A stretch of 34,111 nt of DNA, from the NCBI GenBank assembly GCA_014360065.1, contig JACIYF010000017.1, positions 1 to 34,111 on the forward strand. The letters run 5' to 3'. Source of the stretch: Clostridia bacterium. GTDB taxonomy: Bacteria > Bacillota > DSM-521 > Neomoorellales > JACIYF01. Below the pieces are notes generated by a model. The model was given only the letters and a program-made list of their open reading frames with translations, searched no databases and was not told the origin of the DNA. This document shows, in pieces, positions 26,090 through 33,781 of the stretch; the stretch's first letter is position 1, and each line of letters starts with the position of its first letter. The position numbers and the translations under genes were made by a program.

Positions 26090-26878
26090 ATGGCAAGCTC
26101 GGAGGGAAGGTTGGTTGCGTGGCAGATTGAGGATGGGGTGGCAGTAATCACCATTAACCATCCGCCGGTAAATGCCCTCAACCGCCAAGTAATGCAGGAG
26201 CTCGACCAGTGCCTGGATGAGATTGCGGCTGACCCCAACGCCAGAGCGCTGATCGTTACTGGCGCTGGAGAAAAAGCGTTTGTGGCCGGGGCCGATATCA
26301 GTGAATTCCCATCGTTGACAGGCGAGGTGGGCGAAAAGATGTCGGCGGCTGGCCAAGCGGTGCTAGACAAGTTGGAAGCCCTTGCGATTCCAACTATTGC
26401 CGCCATCAATGGTTTTGCCCTGGGCGGCGGCTGCGAATTGGCTTTGGCCTGTGATATTCGGGTGGCAGCTGAGAATGCCCGCCTAGGGCAACCGGAGGTC
26501 AACTTGGGCGTCATTCCCGGCTACGGTGGCACCCAGCGATTGGCCCGGGTAGTGGGCCCAGGTAAGGCCAAGGAGCTCATCTTCACCGGGGAACACATTA
26601 CCGCAGCCGAAGCCTACCGGATAGGCTTAGTGGATCGGCTGGTTCCGGTTGGCCAGGCTTTAGCCGAGGCCAAGAATCTAGCTCAAACCATCCTTAAGAA
26701 GGGTCCTCTGGCCATTAGAGCCGCCAAGAAAGCTATCAATCAAGGCCTGGACCTACCGCTCAAGGAGGGCCTCAAGGTGGAGGCCAGGTTGTTCGGGGAA
26801 CTATGCAACAGCGAGGATCAAAAAGAGGGGGCCAAAGCGTTCTTGGAGAAGCGCCCGGCCCAGTTTAAAGGTAAATAA
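26090..26878 (+). CDS. Enoyl-CoA hydratase/crotonase
   Basis: The 262-residue product is a crotonase-superfamily protein. It has the oxyanion-hole segments AFVAGADISEF (around residue 65) and NGFALGGGCELALACDIRVA (around 105-125). The catalytic Glu region PEVNLGVIPGYGGTQRLARVVG is near 140-160. Members of this form hydrate crotonyl-CoA or other enoyl-CoAs to 3-hydroxyacyl-CoA. ATG 26090 lies after GGGGGAACCAAGG. The dehydrogenase for the product starts 13 bases after its stop, so the two act in sequence, in butyrate-type metabolism or in fatty acid oxidation. Thiolase, acyl-CoA dehydrogenase and electron-transfer flavoprotein genes are not in the window. Confidence 0.93.
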   Translation: MASSEGRLVAWQIEDGVAVITINHPPVNALNRQVMQELDQCLDEIAADPNARALIVTGAGEKAFVAGADISEFPSLTGEVGEKMSAAGQAVLDKLEALAIPTIAAINGFALGGGCELALACDIRVAAENARLGQPEVNLGVIPGYGGTQRLARVVGPGKAKELIFTGEHITAAEAYRIGLVDRLVPVGQALAEAKNLAQTILKKGPLAIRAAKKAINQGLDLPLKEGLKVEARLFGELCNSEDQKEGAKAFLEKRPAQFKGK

Positions 26879-26891
26879 GGAGGCATATTAA

Positions 26892-27752
26892 GTGGCAGAG
26901 ATCAAAACCATAGGCGTGGTAGGCGCCGGGATTATGGGCGCTGGCATTGCTCAAGTAGCAGCCCAGGCTGGCTACCAGGTGGTGATGCGAGATATCGAGG
27001 ATCGCTTTGTGGAGAAAGGCCTAGCTTCCATCAAGAAAGGCATAGGCCGGCTGGTGGAGAAGGGCAAGATGGCTCAAGATGAGGCTGACGCCATCCTTAG
27101 CCGGATCAAAGGTACCACCGATCTCAACGACCTCAAAGAGGCTGACTACGTGTGCGAGGCCATCATTGAGCAGCTGGAAGCCAAGCAGGAGCTATACCGG
27201 CAGCTGGACGGCATCTGCCGGCCCGAGGTTATCTTCGCGTCCAACACCTCCGGCCTCAGCATTACCGCCATGGCGGCGGCTACCCAGCGGCCCGACAAAG
27301 TGGTGGGTATGCACTTCTTTAACCCGGTGCCGCTTATGAAGCTGGTGGAGCTAATCAAGGGCGCCGACACTTCGGAGGAAACCTTTGCTACCGCTAGGGA
27401 ATTGGCCATCAAATGGGGCAAGGAACCCATTACCGTCAATGAAGCGCCGCTATTTGCGGTCAACCGCATCCTCTGCCCCATGATCAACGAGGCCATCTTT
27501 GTGCTCCAGGAAGGTATTGCCAGTGCCGAAGATATCGACAAGGGTCTAAAGCTGGGTGCTAGCCACCCCATTGGCCCCTTGGCTTTGGCCGACCTGATCG
27601 GCTTGGATACCTTACTGTTTGTTATTGAAACTTTGTACCGGGAGACCGGGGACTCCAAGTACCGGCCGGCACCACTTCTGCGCAAGATGGTTCGGGCCGG
27701 GCGCCTGGGAAGGAAAACTGGCCGAGGCTTCTACGATTATACCCAGAAGTAG
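26892..27752 (+). CDS. 3-hydroxyacyl-CoA (3-hydroxybutyryl-CoA) dehydrogenase
   Basis: The 286-residue product has the Rossmann motif GAGIMGAGIAQVAAQAG at residues 10-26, with the second strand ending in RDIED. The family segments NTSGLSITAMAAATQRPDKVVGMHFFNPVPLMKLVE and the dimer region with LGASHPIGPLALADLIGLD follow. Its length is that of the short-form 3-hydroxybutyryl-CoA dehydrogenase (Hbd/PaaH). It oxidises or forms 3-hydroxyacyl-CoA with NAD(P). GTG 26892 follows AGGAGG at 26878-26883. It forms an operon with the crotonase. It ends six bases from the end of the convergent minus-strand gene, with no visible terminator. Confidence 0.94.
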   Translation: MAEIKTIGVVGAGIMGAGIAQVAAQAGYQVVMRDIEDRFVEKGLASIKKGIGRLVEKGKMAQDEADAILSRIKGTTDLNDLKEADYVCEAIIEQLEAKQELYRQLDGICRPEVIFASNTSGLSITAMAAATQRPDKVVGMHFFNPVPLMKLVELIKGADTSEETFATARELAIKWGKEPITVNEAPLFAVNRILCPMINEAIFVLQEGIASAEDIDKGLKLGASHPIGPLALADLIGLDTLLFVIETLYRETGDSKYRPAPLLRKMVRAGRLGRKTGRGFYDYTQK

Positions 27753-27758
27753 TTGGGC

Positions 27759-28805
27759 CTAGATCCTCCAGGCTTGGATGCAGGTTTCGGCGGCCGGGGT
27801 TACCAGCAGCACTCCGGCTGCCGTTTTTTCTCCTTGCTCCTCGGTGTCCTTTGCGCTGGGCTTTTTGCCGGTGAGCTGGCGGTACACTATCGCCACGGGA
27901 GCAGGGCTGTCCTTGGGGGCATCGCAGTAGCGGGCCGTCAATTGGGCGGCGGCCGCCAGCTCCTCGCTTCCCACCCTACCGGTGGCGATGGTCAGCGGCC
28001 CTTGGTAATCCTTGGCCTCCAGCAGATAGTCGCCCTCCCGAGCCAACTGGCAAAGCTTCTCGTTTTCCGCCTGATTCCGGCCTACGATAACCTTGGCTTG
28101 GGGCGAAACCCGGAAATGCCTTCCTAGATTGAGGCGGTTGACTTCGGCGTAGCTAAGGCTACCCTGGTAGCGCAAAAGATCGGCTATTTTCTTGCCGTAT
28201 TCCTTGTAGGTGAGAAGGCAGCCTCCAGCGGGGGTGGCAAAGCCGGTGATGCCATAGCGCTCGGCCAAGGCCAGCTGCTCCTTGCGGGAGCGCCCCTTTA
28301 TGCCCAGGAGCTTGGACCGGTCCACCCACCCCTTGATTTCAGGGATGGTGGGCTTCATCACCAGAGCCGACAGGGGACGCAAAACTAACCCCTCCAGGCC
28401 GGATTCCCGATCAATGATGGCCATGGCATCGGGCCGTTGGGAGTTAGGCCGTTGGCCTACCACTTCGCCGGTTATGAGGTATGCGGCCTCAAGCTTAGGG
28501 AACAAGCTAGCGGCCAGCTTGAAACCGTATATCCGGCAGTCGGTGCAAGGATTCATATTCTTGCCGTAGCCAAAGCGAGGATTTTCGATCACCCGCAGGT
28601 AGTCTTCCGGGTATGGTTGCACGTGTAGTTTCACCCCCAACTGTCGGGCCAGGTCAACCACGTAGTCGGGAGCTTCGGTACCGTTCTTAGATTGATAAAA
28701 GGGGCTGGTGAAATGCAAGGCCTCCACCGTGGCGCCTGCTTCCTGAGCCACCTTTACTGCTAGTGCACTATCCAAACCGCCTGAAAACAGGGCGAGACCT
28801 TTCAT
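27759..28805 (-). CDS. PP-loop ATPase, tRNA thiolation (MnmA/ThiI)-like
   Basis: The 348-residue product starts MKGLALFSGGLDSALAVKVA, the PP-loop (SGGLDS) of ATP pyrophosphatases that activate a carbonyl oxygen for sulfur transfer. NPCTDCRIYGFKLA near residue 95 and GFATPAGGCLLT near residue 210 hold conserved cysteines that may carry persulfide. Members are often annotated as tRNA 2-thiouridine or 4-thiouridine enzymes, but the typical MnmA tRNA-binding and ThiI THUMP domains are not seen. The start at 28805 has AAGGAGG at 28814-28820, on the minus strand. It is the only minus-strand gene, divergent from the cofactor operon. The substrate is uncertain. Confidence 0.82.
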   Translation of the reverse strand: MKGLALFSGGLDSALAVKVAQEAGATVEALHFTSPFYQSKNGTEAPDYVVDLARQLGVKLHVQPYPEDYLRVIENPRFGYGKNMNPCTDCRIYGFKLAASLFPKLEAAYLITGEVVGQRPNSQRPDAMAIIDRESGLEGLVLRPLSALVMKPTIPEIKGWVDRSKLLGIKGRSRKEQLALAERYGITGFATPAGGCLLTYKEYGKKIADLLRYQGSLSYAEVNRLNLGRHFRVSPQAKVIVGRNQAENEKLCQLAREGDYLLEAKDYQGPLTIATGRVGSEELAAAAQLTARYCDAPKDSPAPVAIVYRQLTGKKPSAKDTEEQGEKTAAGVLLVTPAAETCIQAWRI

Positions 28806-28840
28806 CTCATGTACCTCCTTCTTCCAGACCGTAATCCTAT

Positions 28841-28895
28841 TAGGGTGGGGCGCTGTTCCTTCGCTCCGTAATCCTTTGCGGAGCCACCCATCCTT
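28841..28895 (-). repeat. Module B repeat in the leader of the minus-strand PP-loop gene
   Basis: Read on the minus strand it gives GATGGGTGGCTCCGC, then AAAGGATTACGGAGC and GAAGGAAC, the same core as upstream of rpmA and leuS. GCTCCG (28884-28879) and CGGAGC (28868-28863) are intact with the 10-base loop. The first GGAGC strand is not preserved. The start codon is 57 bases downstream on the minus strand. The copy is therefore inverted together with its gene. Confidence 0.78.
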
Positions 28896-28910
28896 GCTGT
28901 CCAATCTTAA

Positions 28911-28939
28911 ATCTTAACCAGATTACTCGGAATTGTAAA
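28911..28939 (-). promoter_or_regulatory. Promoter of the minus-strand PP-loop gene
   Basis: On the minus strand TTTACA (28939-28934), a 17-base spacer and TAAGAT (28916-28911). Transcription would start near 28904, just before the module B repeat, which is thus the 5' part of this mRNA. Confidence 0.65.
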
Positions 28940-29033
28940 CAGGCGCTTTTATGACCATAAAAATTTGCTCCTAGAAGGATTTTAAGTCTAGCGTGCCGAA
29001 TACTAAATTGTACTTAATCAGAATTGCATATGA

Positions 29034-29163
29034 ATCTCCGAGCCAGGAAGGCCTAAAGGCTAAACGATAGCTTATGGCGCCTGGCCTGAGCCTTAGAGCT
29101 CACGGGGTGCAGGGACTTCGGTCCAACCGGAAACGGCTGCGCCTCCACGTATGGGAAGGAGAT
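29034..29163 (+). ncRNA. Candidate Moco/Tuco-family riboswitch aptamer
   Basis: P1 is ATCTCC (29034-29039) with GGAGAT (29158-29163). Inside, GGCGC (29076-29080) pairs with GCGCC (29139-29143), and TGAGC (29087-29091) with GCTCA (29098-29102). GCAG (29109-29112) pairs with CTGC (29137-29140) around two hairpins, GGAC-TTCG-GTCC and CCG-GAAA-CGG, the latter a GNRA tetraloop. GCC-TAAA-GGC is at 29051-29060. Position before mobA-moeA-mobB-moaA, size and the GNRA element fit the Moco RNA family, recalled rather than searched. Whether molybdenum or tungsten cofactor is sensed cannot be told. Confidence 0.75.
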
Positions 29164-29199
29164 ATGTTTACCCTGTATCCTCCCCATACAGGGTTTTTT
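29149..29199 (+). terminator. Riboswitch expression platform: terminator with competing antiterminator
   Basis: The terminator is ACCCTGTAT (29170-29178) with ATACAGGGT (29186-29194) and six T. The antiterminator pairs 29149-29160 (GTATGGGAAGGA) with 29178-29189 (TCCTCCCCATAC) at 11 of 12 positions. Its 5' strand overlaps the 3' strand of P1, so a ligand-stabilised P1 should free the terminator and switch the operon off. Confidence 0.85.
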
Positions 29200-29218
29200 C
29201 ATGCTAGGGGGCGGAAAT

Positions 29219-29836
29219 TTGTTAGAGGCGGCAGGCATTATTCTCTCCGGCGGCAAGAATTCGCGCATGCGCGCCAACAAGGCCTTTTTAACCGTAGGAG
29301 AGCAGCGTATCATCGATAAGACTGTGTTCCTGTTTAAGAGGATCTTCCCCCAAGTGATCGTGGTTACCAATCAACCCGAAGCCTATGCCTATCTAGGAGT
29401 TGAGCTAGCCCGGGATCGGGTGCTGGGCATGGGACCGTTGAGCGGTATGGAGGCGGGCCTAAAGGTCTCTTCCTATTTTTACAATTTCCTTGTGGCCTGC
29501 GATATGCCCTTCATCAACTCTAGGTTTATAGAGTTATTGCTGGAGAGAACTGTCGATGAGAAGGGCCAAACCTACGATGTGGTAATTCCGCGGATGGCTG
29601 ACGGGCGATTGCAGCCCCTTTATGCCGTTTATTCCAAGAATTGCCTTGCGCCCATTAAGGCTTGCCTGGATAGAGGCATTTCGAAAATTCTTGAGTTCTA
29701 CACTCAGATCCGGATACGGTATGTCGAGGAAGCAGAGCTGGCTGCCTATGGGGACGTGAAAGCTACCTTCTTTAACGTCAACACTCCCGATGATCTGACC
29801 AAGGCGCAAGCCATGGCCCAGCTGCTGGGCGATTGA
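29219..29836 (+). CDS. mobA: Molybdenum cofactor guanylyltransferase MobA
   Basis: MobA attaches GMP to Mo-molybdopterin to make the guanine dinucleotide cofactor. From TTG 29219 the product has 205 residues and starts with LEAAGIILSGGKNSRMRANKAFL. This carries the nucleotide-binding LSGGxSxRM-type loop and the lysine that follows; LVACDMPFI is the metal-binding region. The ATG at 29201 is in frame but directly abuts the terminator T run and has no SD, while TTG 29219 has AGGGGG at 29206-29211. It is the first gene after the riboswitch. Its stop codon lies inside a copy of the module A right arm. Confidence 0.92.
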   Translation: MLEAAGIILSGGKNSRMRANKAFLTVGEQRIIDKTVFLFKRIFPQVIVVTNQPEAYAYLGVELARDRVLGMGPLSGMEAGLKVSSYFYNFLVACDMPFINSRFIELLLERTVDEKGQTYDVVIPRMADGRLQPLYAVYSKNCLAPIKACLDRGISKILEFYTQIRIRYVEEAELAAYGDVKATFFNVNTPDDLTKAQAMAQLLGD

Positions 29837-29922
29837 GTGCTGGGCAGAGCCGAAGCCAGCCGCTTCCCCCATCACTGGAGGCCGAGATGAGCGCTAAGTG
29901 GCTCCGCGCAGGATAACAAATC
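29832..29922 (+). repeat. Module A right arm and module B between mobA and the molybdopterin-binding gene
   Basis: TTGAGTGCTGGGC at 29833-29845 is the module A right arm and contains the TGA stop of mobA. Module B follows with GAGC 29889-29892, 8-base loop, GCTCCG 29901-29906 and CGCAGGATAA. The second hairpin partner is lost (CAAATC in place of CGGAGC). The next start codon is 28 bases after the position where module B would end. No left arm is evident. Confidence 0.65.
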
Positions 29923-29950
29923 TTTTTCTGGAAAAGAGAGGACAATGGCT

Positions 29951-31009
29951 ATGCAGAAGGTAAGGGTTGAAGAAGCGGTGGGGATGGTGCTGGGCCACGA
30001 TCTGACCAAGATCATACCTGGCCAGTCCAAGCGGGCAGCCTTCAAAAAGGGTCATATTATCCAACCCGAAGACATTCCTCAACTTTTGGATATGGGTAAA
30101 GAGCACCTGTACGTGTTGGACCTAGGCGAAGACCTGGTTCACGAGGATGAAGCTGCCCAGCGGATAGCCCGGGCCGCGGTGGAAAAGCCTCGCCCTGACG
30201 GCTCTCCCGACGGGGTTGGATTTGTCATCAGCTCTCCCTCCGAGGGTAAAGTCAATATTACCACCGCCCACCGAGGGCTGTTGCAGGTGAGGGCGGAGCT
30301 GGTGGATGCCATTAACTCTATCGATGACGTGGTTCTGGCGACCTTGGGCAACAACCTACCGGTGGAAAAAGGCGAGCTGGTGGCTGGTTCCCGGGTCATA
30401 CCGCTGGCTATCCCCAAAGCGGCCATTATCAAGGTGGAGGCCATATGTGCCCAGGCGGGGCCGGCGTTGGACCTTTTGCCTTACCGCACCCATCGGGTGG
30501 GGATAGTCACTACCGGCAACGAGGTATTTTCGGGCCGGATCCAGGATGGCTTTGGGCCAGCCATCAAGAAGAAGCTGGCCCAGTACCCGGCGGAAATATT
30601 GGGACAGGAAATCGTTCCCGATGACGCCCAGCGCATTCGGGAAGCCATTTTTAGGTTCAGGCAACAAGGGGCCACCCTAATCCTGGTGACCGGAGGAATG
30701 TCGGTAGATCCCGACGATGTTACCCCCAGCGCCATCCGGTCTACCGGCGCCGAAGTGGTTACTTATGGAGTGCCGGTGCTCCCCGGGGCCATGCTCCTGG
30801 TAGCCTACCTGGAGGGCTTGCCGCTTGTAGGAGTGCCTGGGTGCGTTATGTACGACAAGACCACCGCCTTTGACTTGGTGCTGCCGCGGCTGTTTGCGGG
30901 AAAAAAGATTACCAAGCCGGAGCTAGTAAAGCTGGGCTATCGGGGACTGTGCCGCAAGTGTGAGGTTTGTGTCTGGCCCCGCTGCAGCTTCGGGCAGGGG
31001 GAGGCGTAG
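29951..31009 (+). CDS. Molybdopterin-binding (MoCF_biosynth domain) protein with C-terminal Cys cluster
   Basis: The 352-residue product begins MQKVRVEEAVGMVLGHDLTKI. A MoeA/MogA-type molybdopterin-binding domain follows from about residue 175 (THRVGIVTTGNEVFSGRIQDGFGPAI; LILVTGGMSVDPDDVTPSAIR; PGAMLLVAYLEG). The C-terminus has four cysteines in CRKCEVCVWPRCSFG, perhaps binding a metal. ATG 29951 is preferred to 29945 because of spacing to GAGAGG. The family is known from anaerobes with molybdenum or tungsten enzymes but has no settled function; insertion of metal or a carrier role is possible. It is followed seven bases later by moeA, so it is part of the cofactor operon. Confidence 0.88.
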   Translation: MQKVRVEEAVGMVLGHDLTKIIPGQSKRAAFKKGHIIQPEDIPQLLDMGKEHLYVLDLGEDLVHEDEAAQRIARAAVEKPRPDGSPDGVGFVISSPSEGKVNITTAHRGLLQVRAELVDAINSIDDVVLATLGNNLPVEKGELVAGSRVIPLAIPKAAIIKVEAICAQAGPALDLLPYRTHRVGIVTTGNEVFSGRIQDGFGPAIKKKLAQYPAEILGQEIVPDDAQRIREAIFRFRQQGATLILVTGGMSVDPDDVTPSAIRSTGAEVVTYGVPVLPGAMLLVAYLEGLPLVGVPGCVMYDKTTAFDLVLPRLFAGKKITKPELVKLGYRGLCRKCEVCVWPRCSFGQGEA

Positions 31010-31015
31010 AATGCC

Positions 31016-32245
31016 GTGCAGCAAATGCTGGCGCTGGAAGCGGCGCAAGAATTGGTATTGAGTCGGGTTCGGCTTTTGAAATCAGAGGTTGTGCCCCTGA
31101 CCCAAGCCAGCGGTCGGGTATTGGCCCAGGATATAAAGGCGAAGGATCCCCTGCCGCCCTTCAACCGTAGCGCTGTGGACGGCTATGCTGTAGTTGCCCA
31201 AGCTACCCAAGGTGCTTCGCCTCAAGCTCCGGTGACCTTACAGGTCATTGAAGAGGTGGCGGCTGGGTACGTAGCCACAAAAAAGGTATCTTGGGGGACC
31301 GCCATCCGCATTTTGACCGGGGCGCCGGTTCCGGAGGGGGCCGATGCCGTGGTTCGGCAGGAGGAGGTCGAGCGCCAAGGTGAGCTTGTCAAGTTAAAAG
31401 GACCGTCTCGCCACCTTGAGAATATCGATTTAGCAGGCCGGGATGTAGCTACGGGCGAGCTAGTGCTGGCTAAGGGCACCCGAATTGGGACCGGAGAGGT
31501 GGGAATGCTGGCGGCCCTGGGGCACGCCCGAGTTGAGGTTTTCCAGCGCCCGCGGGTGGCCATTGTCAGCACCGGCGATGAAATCATCGATGTGGCTGAG
31601 CCCTTGGCCCCTGGCAAAGTGCGCAACAGCAACCTCTATGCCCTGGCGGCTTCGGTGGAAGCCGCCGGAGGCAAGCCGATCCTAGTGGGAGCGGTGCCCG
31701 ACGATGCTGAAGCTATAGCCCGAGCCATCATGAGGGTTGCTCCTGAGGTCGATCTGATCATTAGTTCGGGCGGGGTGTCGGTGGGGGATTACGATTTGGT
31801 ACACCGGGCTTGGGAACTCCTCGGCGCGGAAGTACTCTTTTGGAAAGTAGCCATAAAGCCTGGTACTCCCATCCTGTGGGGGCAGCTGGGCCCCGTGCCG
31901 CTGGCGGGGCTTTCCGGCAATCCCGCTGCCTGCCTGATCGGCTTTGAACAGCTAGTACGCCCGGTCATCAGGCGCTTGGGCGGCTATAACAAGGCTTTTT
32001 GGCCCCAGGTGACTGGCATCTTAGAAGACGCTTATTCCAAAGCTAGCCGCCAACGGCGATTCTTGCGAGCTCGGGCTCGCTGGCAGGAAGGCGAATGGCG
32101 TATTCGGCTCACCGGTGCCCAAAGCCCTGGCATCTTGAGGTCAATGCTGGGGTGTAATGCCTTAGTAGATGTGCCGGCCGGGAGCGGGCCGCTGGCTGCG
32201 GGGGAGAAGGTTAAGGCCTGGCTGTTGATCGAAGGCTTAGACTAA
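31016..32245 (+). CDS. moeA: Molybdopterin molybdenumtransferase MoeA
   Basis: MoeA inserts molybdate (or tungstate) into adenylated molybdopterin. The 409-residue product has the MoeA N-terminal part (TQASGRVLAQDIKAKDPLPPFNRSAVDGYAV, then GTAIRILTGAPVPEGADAVVRQE) and the molybdopterin-binding domain (RVAIVSTGDEI; ISSGGVSVGDYDLV; PLAGLSGNPAACLIGFE). It ends with MoeA domain IV. GTG 31016 follows GGGGGAGG at 30998-31005. The preceding gene is a second protein with the same domain. MobB follows after 17 bases. Confidence 0.95.
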   Translation: MQQMLALEAAQELVLSRVRLLKSEVVPLTQASGRVLAQDIKAKDPLPPFNRSAVDGYAVVAQATQGASPQAPVTLQVIEEVAAGYVATKKVSWGTAIRILTGAPVPEGADAVVRQEEVERQGELVKLKGPSRHLENIDLAGRDVATGELVLAKGTRIGTGEVGMLAALGHARVEVFQRPRVAIVSTGDEIIDVAEPLAPGKVRNSNLYALAASVEAAGGKPILVGAVPDDAEAIARAIMRVAPEVDLIISSGGVSVGDYDLVHRAWELLGAEVLFWKVAIKPGTPILWGQLGPVPLAGLSGNPAACLIGFEQLVRPVIRRLGGYNKAFWPQVTGILEDAYSKASRQRRFLRARARWQEGEWRIRLTGAQSPGILRSMLGCNALVDVPAGSGPLAAGEKVKAWLLIEGLD

Positions 32246-32262
32246 AGCGGAGGTTAGAAGGT

Positions 32263-32757
32263 ATGGTTCCAGTTATCTCCATAGTAGGCCGTTCCGATAC
32301 CGGCAAGACCACCCTGATTGAAAAGCTGGTGCCTGAGCTTAAAAGGCGGGGGTACCGGGTGGGCACCATTAAGCACGATGCCCACCAGTTTGAAATTGAT
32401 GTGCCTGGCAAGGATAGCTGGCGCCACCGCCAAGCCGGATCCGATGCTACGGCCATATCTTCAGCTGACAAGCTGGCCATCATCTGGCGGGTGGAGGGGG
32501 AGAAGAGCTTAGATGAAGTGGCTGCCTACATGCAGGACGTGGATATCATTTTGACCGAGGGCTACAAGCGCTCCCACAAGCCCAAGGTGGAGGTTCACCG
32601 GGCGGAGCGAGGTGGGGAGCTGCTTTGTAACGACGATGAACTGGTGGCCGTAGCCACCGATGAGCCGGTGAATACCCAGGCGCCGTGTTTTGATATCAAT
32701 GATGCCAAGGGCTTAGTCGATTTGTTGGAGGCAAGGTTCCTAAAGCCCAAAGCCTAG
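32263..32757 (+). CDS. mobB: Molybdopterin-guanine dinucleotide biosynthesis adapter MobB
   Basis: MobB is a GTP-binding partner of MobA; it helps cofactor maturation but is not strictly needed. The 164-residue product starts MVPVISIVGRSDTGKTTLIEKLVPELKRRG with the P-loop G9-RSDTGKTT17, and contains the family stretch TIKHDAHQFEIDVPGKDSWRHRQAG. DIILTEGYKRSHKPKVEVHR follows. ATG 32263 has GGAGG at 32250-32254. It lies 17 bases after moeA and 19 bases before moaA, in one operon. Confidence 0.95.
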   Translation: MVPVISIVGRSDTGKTTLIEKLVPELKRRGYRVGTIKHDAHQFEIDVPGKDSWRHRQAGSDATAISSADKLAIIWRVEGEKSLDEVAAYMQDVDIILTEGYKRSHKPKVEVHRAERGGELLCNDDELVAVATDEPVNTQAPCFDINDAKGLVDLLEARFLKPKA

Positions 32758-32776
32758 AGGTGGGGAGGTCAGCCAG

Positions 32777-33757
32777 GTGGAGGATCGATTTCGCCGCTTG
32801 ATAGACTACCTTAGGGTTTCCGTAACCGACCGCTGCAATTTGCGCTGCCGGTACTGCATGCCTGAGGAGGGTATTCCCTTAAAAAGGCATGAAGATATCC
32901 TCCGCCTGGAGGAAATAGCTTACCTGGTTGATTGCGCGGCCGGTCTGGGGGTGCGCAAAGTGCGCCTCACCGGCGGTGAGCCCCTGGTAAGAAAAGACTT
33001 GCCGGCATTGGTTTCTCACCTCAGGGCTATTCCCCAGATTGAAGACCTCTCCCTTACCACCAATGGCCTTCTTCTAGCCCATTACGCTGGCGCCCTAAAG
33101 CAGGCGGGGCTCAATCGGGTGAATATCAGCCTGGATACCATGGACGCGGATCGTTACCGCTACATCACCCGAGGAGGAGATTTAAATCAAGTGCTGGCCG
33201 GAATAGAAGCGGCTAAGGAGGCGGGCCTTCATCCCATCAAGATCAATACCGTAGTGGTTCGGGGGTTTAATGATGACGAAGTGGTGGCCTTTGCCCGGAT
33301 GGCCCAAGCCACCAATACTCACGTCCGCTTCATTGAACTAATGCCCATCGGTGAGGGAATGGCCTGGAGTCAGGATGCCTTTGTCTCTGCCGATGAGATT
33401 TTGGAGGCTCTCAGGGAGGAACTGGAGCTACGGCCTACCTCGGAGGTAGTCGGCAACGGGCCAGCCCAGTACTACGCTTTGCCGCAATCGACGGGAACCA
33501 TAGGGTTCATTCCTGCCTTGAGCCATGCCTTTTGCCACCGGTGCAATCGCCTGCGGCTTACTGCTGAGGGCTCCTTAAGGCCATGCTTGCAGAGCGATGT
33601 GGAGGTTGATCTCAAGTCCCCCCTGCGGCAGGGGGCGAGCCGGCAGGAGATTGAGGGACTTTTCCTGCGGGCCTTGAAACTTAAACCCTGGCGGCATTGC
33701 TTTGATGCTGAGGGTTGGCTCCACCAGCGCCGGCGGATGTCACAAATTGGAGGCTAG
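32777..33757 (+). CDS. moaA: GTP 3',8-cyclase MoaA
   Basis: MoaA is the radical SAM enzyme that starts molybdopterin synthesis from GTP, together with MoaC. The 326-residue product has the N-terminal cluster C20-xxx-C24-xx-C27 (VTDRCNLRCRYCMPEEG) and the SAM-binding LTGGEPLVRKDL. The C-terminal cluster is in FCHRCNRLRLTAEGSLRPCL, and the protein ends in the conserved Gly-Gly (SQIGG), which is essential in the family. GTG 32777 follows GGTGGGGAGG. moaC, moaD, moaE and moaB/mogA are not in the window; they must lie elsewhere or beyond its right end. Confidence 0.96.
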   Translation: MEDRFRRLIDYLRVSVTDRCNLRCRYCMPEEGIPLKRHEDILRLEEIAYLVDCAAGLGVRKVRLTGGEPLVRKDLPALVSHLRAIPQIEDLSLTTNGLLLAHYAGALKQAGLNRVNISLDTMDADRYRYITRGGDLNQVLAGIEAAKEAGLHPIKINTVVVRGFNDDEVVAFARMAQATNTHVRFIELMPIGEGMAWSQDAFVSADEILEALREELELRPTSEVVGNGPAQYYALPQSTGTIGFIPALSHAFCHRCNRLRLTAEGSLRPCLQSDVEVDLKSPLRQGASRQEIEGLFLRALKLKPWRHCFDAEGWLHQRRRMSQIGG

Positions 33758-33781
33758 AAACCTGAGAAGGTGCCTCATGTA

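Noticed and set aside
29008-29034. Promoter TTGTAC/TATGAA just before the Moco-type RNA
   Set aside because: Spacing of 15 bases is poor and transcription would begin inside P1, so the true promoter must be further upstream and could not be placed.
29201-29218. mobA starting at ATG 29201
   Set aside because: The ATG directly abuts the terminator T run and lacks an SD; TTG 29219 has AGGGGG seven bases upstream.
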